Source of the DNA: a bacterium
GTDB taxonomy: Bacteria; Desulfobacterota; Binatia; DP-6
Direction of reading: 5' to 3'
Length of the DNA stretch: 64,000 nucleotides
Assembly: GCA_026129405.1 (NCBI GenBank)
Contig: JAHCID010000003.1
Coordinates: 1 to 64,000 of the forward strand
Made by a program: the position numbers and the translations under genes. The notes beneath the pieces were generated by a model, which saw nothing but the letters and a program-made list of their open reading frames with translations, made no database searches and was not told the DNA's origin. This document shows, piece after piece, positions 1 through 8,954 of the stretch; within the stretch, counting starts at the first letter, position 1; the number at the start of each line of letters is the position of its first letter.

Positions 1-1393
1 GGGTCACCGCACGGTTGCGGATGCGCTCGGGCGGCCGCACGCCGCGTCCGTCGCGTGCGACGAGGCTCGCGCGTTCGGGGCGGACGCGCAGGTCGCGCAG
101 CGGCCGCAGGCGGCGGCGCTCGTCCTCGCGCAGGTGCAGGCGGTCGCCGCGCCCGCGGCCGAAGCGGTCGCCGCGAACGGCGGAGACGGCGTTGCGGTAG
201 CGCGCGTTCCGCCAGCCGTCGATGCGGTCGACGTTCACGATGCGGCGGTTGTCGATATAGATGTTGTTGACGTAGCGTGGCCCGCCCCAGCCTCCCCACC
301 ATGGTCTGCCGCGAAAGCCGAGCGGACCCCACCAGGGCAGGCAGGGCTCACCGAAGGCGAGCGCCACCCACCCGATCGGCGAGGCGACGTCCACCGACAC
401 GCCGACGCCCCCGCCGTAGCCGTAGCCGCCGACGAATCCCACCAGCGCCGGCGCATAGACGGGGCGCGCGACGACGGGACCCGGCGCCCAGCCCCAGTAC
501 GCGCCCGTGTTGACCCAGCGCCCATAGTGATAGGGTGCCCAGCCCCACGGCGCGTCGTCGACCCAGGTCCAATCGTAGTACGGGTCGTAGACCCAGCGGC
601 CCGTCGTGTAGGGCGCCCAGTCGGGGCCGACGTCCTGCGGCACCCACACCTGGCCGTAGTCGGCGCTGGACTCCCAGGTGCCGTAGCGATCGAGGTCGTC
701 GGCACCGGCGACGCTGGCGGCGACGTGCTGTGTGCTGCGCGGCTGCGCCGGGAGGGCGGCGAAGCGGGCGTCGTTCCACGCGTCGAAGGCGTCGGGCGCC
801 GGCGCCGCGGCGAGCGCGACCCGGGCGGGATCGCTGCCGCTGAGGACGATCTGACGGCCGTCGCCGAGCGGCGTCTCGGCGCCGCCGGCGGGGACGACGT
901 AGGCTTCGCCGCCCCGGCGGACGACGAAGCGCGTCTCGCTGGTCACGTCGACGCGGTAGTAGCCGGCGCGGTCGATCAGGAAGACGCCGTTCGGCGTGTC
1001 GACCTCGACGCGCTGGCCCTCCGGCAGACGCTGGAAGTCGAGCGCGGCCTGGCCCGAGGTGACCTCGAGCTGGAGGTAGCCGGTCTCGAGCGACGCGACG
1101 GCGACCTCGGTGTCGGCGCCGCCGCGCACCACGGCGCGCGCCGCCAACTCGATCTCGAACTGCGATCGCCCGCTGGCGTACAGACGGTCGCCCGCGGCGA
1201 GCGGGGTATTCACCTGCGCGGGCGCCCAGTCCTCGGCGCCCGTGCGCCAGAAGGAGACCGTACCGTCGGCGCGGGCGAGCCGCGGCGGCGTCGGCCCCTC
1301 GCTGCGCGCAGGCTGGGCGCGGACGGGCGACGGGGCGGCGAGTGCGACGGCGACGGCGAGCACGACCGGACCGCAGCGGACGAGACGGGACAT
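1..1393 (-). CDS. DUF6600/FecR-like secreted protein (3' end outside window)
   Basis: The protein is read from an ATG at 1393 and runs off the left edge without a stop, so at least 464 residues are present. An N-terminal export signal covers about residues 1-26. A beta-rich FecR-like region follows, then near residues 255-300 the aromatic motifs WAPYTTGRW and DDAPWGWAPYHYGRW, which are typical of DUF6600 proteins. After a Gly-rich stretch the C-terminal part becomes Arg-rich. The family is common in Gram-negative envelopes but has no settled biochemical role. The gene stands alone, and amidase 1 upstream on the same strand starts more than 1.9 kb away. I am sure of the reading frame and family style; a function cannot be given. 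Confidence 0.85.
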   Translation of the reverse strand, partial: MSRLVRCGPVVLAVAVALAAPSPVRAQPARSEGPTPPRLARADGTVSFWRTGAEDWAPAQVNTPLAAGDRLYASGRSQFEIELAARAVVRGGADTEVAVASLETGYLQLEVTSGQAALDFQRLPEGQRVEVDTPNGVFLIDRAGYYRVDVTSETRFVVRRGGEAYVVPAGGAETPLGDGRQIVLSGSDPARVALAAAPAPDAFDAWNDARFAALPAQPRSTQHVAASVAGADDLDRYGTWESSADYGQVWVPQDVGPDWAPYTTGRWVYDPYYDWTWVDDAPWGWAPYHYGRWVNTGAYWGWAPGPVVARPVYAPALVGFVGGYGYGGGVGVSVDVASPIGWVALAFGEPCLPWWGPLGFRGRPWWGGWGGPRYVNNIYIDNRRIVNVDRIDGWRNARYRNAVSAVRGDRFGRGRGDRLHLREDERRRLRPLRDLRVRPERASLVARDGRGVRPPERIRNRAVT

Positions 1394-1600
1394 GGTCCCC
1401 GCAACAGCGGTCGTCGCGAGTGGTTACGCGCGGACCTCTGTAGACATGGGCCGGCGCGTATGGCGCGTCGCACCGTGCGCCGCCCGCACGGCAATCCCGC
1501 TTTGCGCGGTCGCGCGGCGCGGGTGCGGGGCATGGCCATGGCACTCGTCGGCCCCGAGCAGGAGGACGTCTTCGCCTTCTCCGGGCGTGCTCGCCTCACG

Positions 1601-3340
1601 TCACTTGGCGCACTTGCCGTTCTTCAGCCCCTTGCACTCGCGGATGCGACGCGCGGCGCGGAGCTTCGGCTTGGTGCGGTGCAGCGTCGCCTGCTCGTAG
1701 TCGTAGGCGTAGCCGATGATCTCGCCCTCGCCGTAGAAGCTGCCGATGAACTGGAGCGTGCCGGGCACGCCGTTCGGGTAGAAGCCCATCGGCACCGTGA
1801 TCGCCGGCAGGCCGAGCGTGTTGCTCTCGAAGCGGGCGGCGAGGTTGTCGCCGTACTGGCCGACGCCCGGATCGTCGAGCTGCTTGAACGCCGGCACGGT
1901 CGAGGTCGGCGCGACCAGGGCGTCGATGCCCATCTCCGCCATCCAGGCGTCGAGGTACTGCTCGCGCAGCTTCCTGATCGCGGCGTAGTACTGCTGCGCC
2001 ACCGGCGCCGAGTTCGGCACCACGTTGCCGCCGGCGTAGGCGGCGAGCAGCAGGTCGGAGAAGAAGGAGAAGCCGGGGTCGGTCGGCATGATGGACGCCG
2101 CGGCCGGCAGCGAGGTGTACGGCGGCGGCGCGAAGTGCCGGAAGAACTGGTCGTAGTAGTAGACCGCGTTGCCGAGGCCGGGATCCGTCACCCCGAACGA
2201 GGTGACGAAGTCGGGCGGGAAGCCGAGCGCCGCCCAGGCGGGCGTGTTGAGCGCCTGGTCGACGAAGTAGAGCGTGTGCGCCGGCGGCGTCACCTCGACG
2301 AGCGTCGCGCCCTGGTCCTCGAGATCGAGCAGCGCCTCCTCGAACAGCGCCTCGACCTCGGGGTGGAGCGGCAGGGCGCTGCCGAGATCCGGCGTGCCCT
2401 TGCCGATGTACGGCTTCAGCACGCCGAGCACCTTGCCCTCGAGCGCGTGCTCGTCGAGGAACGCCAGGTACGTCGGCGGCCGGCGCGACGGCTGCTCGGG
2501 CGTCGGCTCCCAGAGGAACTCCGGCTGGAAGGCGTCGTTCGGGTCGACCTGCGCGAGGACGTCCATCGCATAGGCGACGTCCTTCACGCTCTTCGCGATC
2601 GGGCCGATGACGTCGCGCGACGGCAGCAGCGGCACGCAGCCGTTCGCCGGGATGAGGCCGAGCGTGGGCTTCAGGCCGACGAGCCCGTTGTAGTCCGACG
2701 GGATGCGGATGGAGCCGCCGGTCTCGCCGCCCATGCCGATCATCGCGAAGTTGGCGCCGACGGCGGCGCCGGTGCCCGAGCTCGAGCCGCCCGGCGTGCG
2801 GTTCGGATTGAACGGGTTCTTCACCGGACCCCAGGCCTCGCTGATGCCGTCGTACGAGAAGGCGAAGGTCGACATGTTCGCCTTGCCGATGATGATGGCG
2901 CCGGCCTGGCGCAGCAGCTTCACGTTGACGGCGTCGTCGGTGGCGACCAGCGCCTTCCAGGCGGCGATGCCGTTCGTCGTCGGCATCCCCTTCACGGCGT
3001 ACGAGTCCTTCACGATGAAGGGCACGCCGTGGAGCGGACCCAGCACGATGCCGGCCTTGCGCAGGCGATCGGCCTCCGCCGCCTCGGCGAGCGCGTTCGG
3101 GTTGACGATGACCGAGTTGATCTTGGCGCCTTTGACGTCCTGCTTGTCGATGCGTCCGAGATAGCGCTTCACCACCGACACGGCGGTGACCTTGCGTTTC
3201 TTGTACGCCTCCTGGAGGTCGTCGATGCTGGCTTCGATCGGATCGAAGGTGGCCGCACGCGCGACGGTCGCGGACAGCGCGAGCGCCAGCATCAGCGCTC
3301 CGCGCAGCCGCACGCGGCGGCCGCCTGAGTCTACGTACAT
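1601..3340 (-). CDS. Secreted amidase-signature hydrolase 1
   Basis: Amidase-signature enzymes hydrolyse amide bonds with a Ser-cisSer-Lys triad. The triad is visible as K111 (in FIVKDSY), S186 (in PGGSSSGTG) and S210 (in GGETGGS), with the 75- and 24-residue spacings typical of the family. I chose the ATG at 3340 because it has a GGAG ribosome site about 7 bases upstream and opens a clear signal peptide (about residues 1-29, ending ATVARA). The frame stays open upstream but is Arg-rich there. The protein is 579 residues. Export is unusual for this mostly cytoplasmic family. A second secreted member lies at 5794-7818. The substrate is unknown. Confidence 0.9.
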   Translation of the reverse strand: MYVDSGGRRVRLRGALMLALALSATVARAATFDPIEASIDDLQEAYKKRKVTAVSVVKRYLGRIDKQDVKGAKINSVIVNPNALAEAAEADRLRKAGIVLGPLHGVPFIVKDSYAVKGMPTTNGIAAWKALVATDDAVNVKLLRQAGAIIIGKANMSTFAFSYDGISEAWGPVKNPFNPNRTPGGSSSGTGAAVGANFAMIGMGGETGGSIRIPSDYNGLVGLKPTLGLIPANGCVPLLPSRDVIGPIAKSVKDVAYAMDVLAQVDPNDAFQPEFLWEPTPEQPSRRPPTYLAFLDEHALEGKVLGVLKPYIGKGTPDLGSALPLHPEVEALFEEALLDLEDQGATLVEVTPPAHTLYFVDQALNTPAWAALGFPPDFVTSFGVTDPGLGNAVYYYDQFFRHFAPPPYTSLPAAASIMPTDPGFSFFSDLLLAAYAGGNVVPNSAPVAQQYYAAIRKLREQYLDAWMAEMGIDALVAPTSTVPAFKQLDDPGVGQYGDNLAARFESNTLGLPAITVPMGFYPNGVPGTLQFIGSFYGEGEIIGYAYDYEQATLHRTKPKLRAARRIRECKGLKNGKCAK

Positions 3341-3493
3341 GACAAGCTCCGTTCTCCCCCCGGCGGGCGGGGAGCAGGAGCCATGCCATGCGCGGCCCTC
3401 GCTGCACCGGCGCGCCCGCGGCCGGCGCCGCCGCGCTGCGAGCCGCGTGGGCAACGCACTGCCGTGCGGAGCAGCGCGGGAAGCGTGGCGGCA

Positions 3494-4384
3494 TCAGGAC
3501 ACGCGGCCGCGATTGGTCGCGAGCTCGCCGGCCTCGAGCAGCTGCGCGAGACGGCGCAGGTCGGCGCGCAGCTGCCGCTCCGCATCCTGGCCGAGGAGCC
3601 GCGCGACCAGCACGCCGGCGGCGCCGGCCGGCGGGCGATAGGCGAGCTCGACGCGCACGACGGTACCGCGACCGTCCGAGGTCGGCGTGAAGCCCACGCT
3701 GCCGTGGCTGTCGACGTCGGCCCCGTCGAGCGAGCGCCACGCGATGCGCTCGTCGCGCGCGTCGGCGGTGATCTCGGCGTCCCATTCGAGCGTGGTTCCC
3801 GCCGGCGCCTTCGCCGTCCAGTGCGAGCGCCGGTCGCCGGTCTCCCGGACCGCGGCGATGCGGTCCATGAAGCGGGGCACGTTCTCGAGCGCGCGCCAGA
3901 AGCGGTAGACGTCGCCCTGCGGGCGGGCGATCGTGACGCTCGCGACCACCGGCGCTTCGGCGTCGGCCGGCGCACGCCGGCGGCGGGCCAGCATCGTGAT
4001 CGCGGCGACCCCCGCCACCGCCGCGGCGGCGGCGGCGACGCGGTTGCGCGCGACCATCTGGAGGCCGCGCGTCACGAGCGTGCCGGCGGCGGCACGCCCG
4101 GCGAGCCGTCCCAGCATCTCGTCGCGCAGCGGCCGCGTGACGCTGCCGACGCGGTCGACGACCTCGTCGCCGAGGGGCTTCGCGGAGGCGAGGGCGCGGC
4201 TCGCGAGCTCCGCGCCGGCCGGGACCGCGGTCGCGGCGAGGCGGCGCACGCGCTCGGCGATCGCGCGCAGCTCGCGCTGGGCGGCGTCGAGCGCGTCGCG
4301 GTCGACGCCGGCGGCGGAGAGCTTGGCGCCGAGCACCGTGAGCCCGTGCGCGATGGTGTCGTGGGTGCGGGTGGGCGATGCCAT
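3494..4384 (-). CDS. SRPBCC (cyclase/dehydrase-type) membrane-anchored protein
   Basis: This is a 296-residue protein. The N-terminal 100 residues are helical and Ala-rich, followed by a short hydrophobic segment (about residues 115-132, [18 protein letters not shown]) and a basic stop-transfer RRRR. The C-terminal half is an SRPBCC/START-like fold that begins VTIARPQGDVYRFWRALENV, the usual opening of the polyketide cyclase/dehydrase family. Such proteins bind hydrophobic ligands, but the ligand is not predictable. The gene lies just upstream of amidase 1 on the same strand with a gap of about 150 bases, so co-transcription is possible. Confidence 0.8.
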   Translation of the reverse strand: MASPTRTHDTIAHGLTVLGAKLSAAGVDRDALDAAQRELRAIAERVRRLAATAVPAGAELASRALASAKPLGDEVVDRVGSVTRPLRDEMLGRLAGRAAAGTLVTRGLQMVARNRVAAAAAAVAGVAAITMLARRRRAPADAEAPVVASVTIARPQGDVYRFWRALENVPRFMDRIAAVRETGDRRSHWTAKAPAGTTLEWDAEITADARDERIAWRSLDGADVDSHGSVGFTPTSDGRGTVVRVELAYRPPAGAAGVLVARLLGQDAERQLRADLRRLAQLLEAGELATNRGRVS

Positions 4385-4473
4385 GGGAGCGACTCCTCGT
4401 GACGCCCGGCGCGGCAGGCGGCTGCTGCGCTCGGGCGCGACGGTTCAGGGTGTCATGACGTGCATGCGGTGCC

Positions 4474-5115
4474 TCAGGGAATGTCCACGCAGCGGCAGCC
4501 GGTGAGCGCGAAGAGGCACGCCTGGTCGGCCGCGCAGTAGCCGTTGCACGACGGCGCGCCGGCGTCGCCGCACGACGTGCCGAGACATTTGCACTCGCCG
4601 CCCGCGAAGGAGCAGCGTTGGTTGCGGTTCGGGCATGAGCCGCCGCACATGCGGTCCTCGAAGCCGCAGGTGTTCGCCGGGCGCGTCGTCGTGGTGACGC
4701 TGCCGGGGACGGTCGTCGTGGTGGTGATGGTCTCGGCGCCGCCGGCCGGCAGGCAGAGGAAGCGGCCAGCGCGCAGCGTGACGCCGCGTACGCCGAAGGC
4801 GTCCGCCAGCGTCGCCGGTCGGACCGCGGGCGGGCGGCAGCGGGCACGGTAGCAGAGCAGCGTCGGTGCCGGATCGAGCGTCGAGCTCGCAGGCGGCGCC
4901 GGCGTGACGGCGGCGTCGCGCTCGGTGAGGCAGGCCAGCTTCGCCGGCGTCTTCACGCGGCAGGTCTGGCCGAGGAAGGTGACGTCGTAGGTGCCTCTGG
5001 GGGCGGTGTCCCTCGCCTTGTAGCAGACGGTTCCGTCGATCGTCTGTGCAACCGCGGCGGCGGGAAGGGCCGCGGCGAGGAGCACGGCCCCGAGGAGCGA
5101 GGCGGCGTGTCGCAT
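4474..5115 (-). CDS. Secreted Cys-rich protein with Thr linker
   Basis: A 213-residue protein starts at the ATG at 5115, where a clean signal peptide begins (MRHAASLLGAVLLAAALPAA). Upstream in-frame codons are Arg-rich and look non-coding. The mature part has a Cys-containing N-domain, then a Thr-rich linker (TITTTTTVPG, VTTTTRP). It ends in a compact Cys-rich module with about 14 cysteines in 55 residues (CGGSCPNRNQRCSF and following). This stalk plus Cys module recurs in the large protein at 46135. It is probably disulfide-bonded and surface-exposed. I recognise no enzyme signature. Confidence 0.75.
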   Translation of the reverse strand: MRHAASLLGAVLLAAALPAAAVAQTIDGTVCYKARDTAPRGTYDVTFLGQTCRVKTPAKLACLTERDAAVTPAPPASSTLDPAPTLLCYRARCRPPAVRPATLADAFGVRGVTLRAGRFLCLPAGGAETITTTTTVPGSVTTTTRPANTCGFEDRMCGGSCPNRNQRCSFAGGECKCLGTSCGDAGAPSCNGYCAADQACLFALTGCRCVDIP

Positions 5116-5223
5116 GCGTTCGTCATAGCGAGCTCGTGCGCTGCGGGAACCCCTGCGCTGCGGGAACCCCCGTCGGCGCGCGGGTGGGGTTGACAGGATG
5201 CGCGCGTCGGGTAGCCGGAGGAC

Positions 5224-5704
5224 ATGCGACTCCGCTTCGGTCATGCGGGCGTCGTGCTCGCGCTGGCAGCCGTCTCGGCGACGGCGCAGGTGGTGGCGCC
5301 CAACGGCGGGCCTGCGCCGCCGGCCGCGAACGGCGCGCCGGTCGCGCCGGTCCGCGGCCAGGTGCGGCCGGCGCCGCCCCTTACCCCAGGCGCAGTCGCG
5401 ACGCCGACGGGTGTCGCGCCGGACGCCGAGAGCGGCAGCCCGGCGGCAGGCGTCCGGCGCGGCGCCGTCCGGCGCCGCCGACGCCCCCGCCGCGAACCCG
5501 AACGTGCTCGGCCGCGCGCGCCCGACGACGCTGCCGGAGCCGCCGGCGCGCGAGGCGCCGCGAGTGCGCGTCTCGATCGTGTCGCCGGAGGAGTCGACGG
5601 TGCACAAGGGTCGCCGCGGCATTCGCACCCAGGACGGCGACGGCATCGCCTCAGGGGCCGCGAACGACACGCCCAGCGGACCCAACGTCGAGCGGCTCGA
5701 GTAG
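5224..5704 (+). pseudogene. Frameshifted Pro/Ala-rich secreted protein
   Basis: Codons from the ATG at 5224 give a signal peptide and a Pro/Ala-rich region (MRLRFGHAGVVLALAAVSAT) with strong G/C at third positions. From about position 5450 that frame turns into Arg-rich nonsense, while the +1-shifted frame becomes coding-like and continues (ANPNVLGRARPTTLPEP, VSIVSPEESTVHKGRRG) to a stop at 5702-5704. Removing one G from the GG at about 5449-5450 would join the two frames. The product would be about 160 residues of unknown function. Either the gene is broken or the assembly has one extra base. Confidence 0.55.
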
Positions 5705-5719
5705 GAAGCCCGAACGCGC

Positions 5720-5755
5720 GCGCGCCCGGCGACCGTGGCGAGTCGCCGGGCGCGC
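5720..5755. terminator. Bidirectional hairpin terminator
   Basis: A perfect 14 bp inverted repeat (GCGCGCCCGGCGAC and its complement) with an 8-base loop lies between two converging genes, the frameshifted gene ending at 5704 and amidase 2 ending at 5794. There is no T-tract, as is common in GC-rich genomes. Confidence 0.7.
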
Positions 5756-5793
5756 GTCGGGGAAGCGCGTCCGCTCAGGCGGGCGAACGCGGG

Positions 5794-7818
5794 TCACGGC
5801 TCGCCGGGCAGCGGGCCGAAGTCCGGGGGCGGCACGCGCAGCCCGGGGTTCTGCTTCTCGTAGGCCGCCGCGATGGTGAACAGCGTCGGCTCGGAGAACG
5901 GTCGGCCGATCAGCATGATCGCCGCCGGGAGCTTCACCGGGATCGGGCCGATCTGCCTCGTCCCACCCGGAGCGCTGGCATCGAAGATGCGGTCGTAGGC
6001 GTAGGTGGTGAAGCCCGCCGGCATGCCGAGCATCGGCAGGCCCTGCTGGCCGAGCGTGTTGATCGCCGACGAGCCGCGGTTGTTGAGCGTCGGCTCGGGC
6101 GGCATGCCGAGGACGTAGGGCGGCACGGTGCCGCACGACGATACCATCGCGTCGAGCTTCATGCGCGCCATGCACTGCATGACGATCACCTGGTACGCGA
6201 AGCGGTTTTCGAAATAGTTGGCGAGGCTCATCGTGGTCCCGCCCGCATCGGAGAGAAGGGCGGCCTTGCGGTCGCCGAAGTTCACCTGCGGGCGGATGTC
6301 GGTGTAGTACTGCGACTTGTTCGCGAGGTCGGTGATGGTCTGGATGGCGGCGTCGCCGCGCTCGCGCAGATAGCGCGTCAGCATGTAGGTGCCCTGGCCA
6401 GACGTGGTCGCGCCGCCGATGCTGCGCGCGCTCATGCCCGACGGCACGAGCGAGGGGTCGAACCACATGTCGAGCAGCGTATTGATGTGGTTCGCGCCGG
6501 CCGGGAACGCGGCCGGGAACTGCGCGGTGAAGAGCGAGTTGCGGTAGAACGGCGCCAGCTCGTTGATGCAGTCCTGGAGGAGGGCACCGCCCTCGCCGGG
6601 ATCGACCAGGGTCGCGCCGGTGGCGGCGAGCGTCTTGATGGCGGCGCTCTGGATCTGGATGGACTCGACGTCGGCCTGGTTCCACAGCGACGGGTCCATG
6701 TACTCGCGCAGCACGCCGATGCGCATGCCCTTCAGGTTCTTCGGGTTCGTGTAGTCGTAGTACGGCTTCTCGGGCAGGCGGCCGACGCTGAACGCCGTCA
6801 GCTCGTCCTTCGGATCGTAGCCGACGATGACGTCGAACACGCGTGCGGTGTCCTCGACGGTGCGGCACATCGGGCCGAGGCGCGTCACCATGCTGGCGTC
6901 GATCATGCCGTCACGGCTGATCGTTTCCTGCGTGGGCACGAGACCGTAGATGTTGTTGTTCTTCGTCGGGTGGAGGATCGAGCCGCCGGTCTCCTCGCCG
7001 ATGGCGCAGGTGACGAGGTTGGCGGCGACCGAGGTCGCGGAGCCGCCGCTCGAGTGGCCGGGGTTGCGGTCGGTCGCGTAGGGGTTGCACAGCACACCGC
7101 CGAACGAGCTGCGCGGCTGGCCCGCGGCCATCTCACCCATGTTCGCCTTGGCGAGGATGATCGCGCCGGCCTGGCGCAGGCGCAGCACGAAGGTGGCGTC
7201 GTCCGGCGGGCGGTCGTTGGCGTAGCCGGCGATCATGCCTGCCGTGGTACGCATGTCGAAGGTGTCGAACTGGTCTTTGATGGCCATCGGCACGCAGTGG
7301 AGCGGCCCCCACAGCTTGCCGGTCTTCGCCATGTACTGATCGAGCGCCGCCGCGGTCTCGAGCGCGTCGGGCATGCCCTGGTTGTTGTCGGCGAGGTCGG
7401 TGAGCGAGCGCGCCTTCTCCTGGTCGAAGCCCCAGATGGCCCGGTTGGCCGGACGCAGGTTCAGCGTCATGAGCGCGTTGATCTGCCCGGCGTGCGGCTT
7501 GGCGGTGATGAAGCCGAGCTTGCCCTGCGGCTGGTCGACGCAGACGCCGTTGTAGGCGTCGATGCGGTCGAGGTACATCTCGACCAGCTCGACGCAGGTG
7601 ATCTCGCGGTTCTTGAGGGCCTTGTGGATCTCCGGGATCGTGGTCTCGAGGAGGTGGAACTTGCGGCTGCGCGGCGGGCGCTTCGGCCGCGGCGGGCGCT
7701 TGGCCTCGGCGACGGCTGGAGCGAGGGGCGAGAAGTCGGCCGGGAGGGCCGGTATCAGCATCGCGGCGATCGCGGCGCCCGCGGCCAGGTGACGAATTCG
7801 TCGTACGGTTCCAGTCAT
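5794..7818 (-). CDS. Secreted amidase-signature hydrolase 2
   Basis: This 674-residue amidase-signature protein has an exported N-terminus (hydrophobic stretch about residues 10-27) followed by a Lys/Arg/Pro-rich linker. The catalytic triad is K181 (in MAIKDQF), S256 (in NPGHSSGGS) and S280 (in GEETGGS), with spacings of 75 and 24 as in amidase 1. It is longer than the family's usual 450-550 residues because of the N-terminal extension and a long C-terminal region. Sequence identity to amidase 1 is modest by eye, so the two are old paralogues rather than a recent duplication. The substrate is unknown. Confidence 0.9.
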   Translation of the reverse strand: MTGTVRRIRHLAAGAAIAAMLIPALPADFSPLAPAVAEAKRPPRPKRPPRSRKFHLLETTIPEIHKALKNREITCVELVEMYLDRIDAYNGVCVDQPQGKLGFITAKPHAGQINALMTLNLRPANRAIWGFDQEKARSLTDLADNNQGMPDALETAAALDQYMAKTGKLWGPLHCVPMAIKDQFDTFDMRTTAGMIAGYANDRPPDDATFVLRLRQAGAIILAKANMGEMAAGQPRSSFGGVLCNPYATDRNPGHSSGGSATSVAANLVTCAIGEETGGSILHPTKNNNIYGLVPTQETISRDGMIDASMVTRLGPMCRTVEDTARVFDVIVGYDPKDELTAFSVGRLPEKPYYDYTNPKNLKGMRIGVLREYMDPSLWNQADVESIQIQSAAIKTLAATGATLVDPGEGGALLQDCINELAPFYRNSLFTAQFPAAFPAGANHINTLLDMWFDPSLVPSGMSARSIGGATTSGQGTYMLTRYLRERGDAAIQTITDLANKSQYYTDIRPQVNFGDRKAALLSDAGGTTMSLANYFENRFAYQVIVMQCMARMKLDAMVSSCGTVPPYVLGMPPEPTLNNRGSSAINTLGQQGLPMLGMPAGFTTYAYDRIFDASAPGGTRQIGPIPVKLPAAIMLIGRPFSEPTLFTIAAAYEKQNPGLRVPPPDFGPLPGEP

Positions 7819-7983
7819 CTATACCTCGCAGTTCGAGTGATTCGGACGCGAGCCGCAGGGCAAGACGCGTGCCGGTGACGGCGTCACGCACGGCGGACGC
7901 TTCGTGCGCACACGGCTGCGCAGTGCCCGCACGAACGGCGCGATGCCGCCCGTTGTGTGGGCAGCGGAAGGTGGCGCCGCGCG

Positions 7984-8655
7984 TCAGCGGCAGGCGAGCT
8001 TCAATCGATCGCGGTCGGGGCGGCCGCCGGCGGTCGTGAGCTTGCCCTTCAGCGCGAGCCGCTTGCCGGCGGGCACGGGCAGCGCGGCGAGCGCGGTGCA
8101 GTTGGCCGTCGCGATCACGGGCTCGAAGCGCACGTCGTTGCCGTACGGTCCGACGACGCGCGCGCCGGGCAGCGCGGCGAGCGCGGAGAGGAGCGCCAGC
8201 GCGGCGAGCGGCGCCTTGCGCAGCGTCGAGCGCGGCAGGGCGTAGGCGGCGACGGGTGCGGCGACGCAGGCGGGGAGGCGCGGGTCGGCGACCGCGACGC
8301 AGATGGCGACGTGGAAGGTGCACGTGGTGGGATCGGCGTCGTGGTCGCAGCGCGGATCGCCCTCGTCGCAGGTGACGCCGATCGTCTTCAGCAGCTCGGA
8401 CGGCAGCGGCGCGTCGACGTACCATTCCCCCACGCAGGCGGCGGTCGGGCTGCGGCCCCCCGTGAGACACGGGCGCTCGGGACCGTCGATGCACGCGGCG
8501 GTGGCGGCGTCGTAGACCTCGGTGCCGTTGCAGGGGTTGCCGTCGCTGCAGTCGAGGGGATCGCCGCCGCCGGCGTCTGCATGGGCGCGCGTCGGCATGC
8601 CGCCGGCGAACGCCGCCAGACACAGGGCGAGGGCGAGCACGCGGGCTGGCGACAT
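7984..8655 (-). CDS. Secreted Cys-containing protein of unknown function
   Basis: A 223-residue protein has a clear signal peptide (MSPARVLALALCLAAFAGG, cleavage after AHA). The mature N-terminus holds the short motif CSDGNPCNGTEVYD, seen in many Cys-rich surface proteins of deltaproteobacteria and Binatota-like genomes. More paired cysteines follow to about residue 130. The C-terminal third is hydrophobic and Ala/Leu-rich, then ends in a basic tail. I recognise no catalytic motif. The gene stands alone, separated by about 165 bases from amidase 2. Confidence 0.65.
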   Translation of the reverse strand: MSPARVLALALCLAAFAGGMPTRAHADAGGGDPLDCSDGNPCNGTEVYDAATAACIDGPERPCLTGGRSPTAACVGEWYVDAPLPSELLKTIGVTCDEGDPRCDHDADPTTCTFHVAICVAVADPRLPACVAAPVAAYALPRSTLRKAPLAALALLSALAALPGARVVGPYGNDVRFEPVIATANCTALAALPVPAGKRLALKGKLTTAGGRPDRDRLKLACR

Positions 8656-8954
8656 GCAGGGCTCCTTCCGTCGGGGAGGTGTCAGTCATAACCCAATGCC
8701 CCCATGCATGCCAGACAGATTTGTCTACCGGTGGTGGTGCGCGGGGACCCGGCCGGGGCGGTCGTCCCGCGACGGGCGAGGGACCGCTTCCGCGTCGCGC
8801 CCGTCTCCGGCCCCGCATCTTCGGCATCGACAGGGGTAGCCGAATCCGCCGGACGGGGTATGGGAAGGCTATCGCGCCCGGGCCCTTCGAAGCGCCGGGG
8901 ACGCCCCCGGGTGACATTAGAAAAGCGTGGGGATTTTCGGCATACAGCTTCGCG
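8656..8954. other. Intergenic region with a short inverted repeat
   Basis: This region separates divergent genes and should hold both promoters. The only structure I see is the inverted repeat AGACA-GATT-TGTCT at 8713-8726, close to the minus-strand gene start, which could be an operator. No small gene is convincing here. Confidence 0.35.

Noticed and set aside
134-3328. A 1064-codon open frame on the plus strand
   Set aside because: It is antisense to the DUF6600 and amidase genes and extremely Arg/Gly/Asp-rich; GC-rich DNA keeps such frames open by chance.
5450-7878. Continuation of the 5224 open frame for 800 more codons
   Set aside because: It runs antisense through amidase 2 and has shadow composition; only the first 75 codons look like protein.
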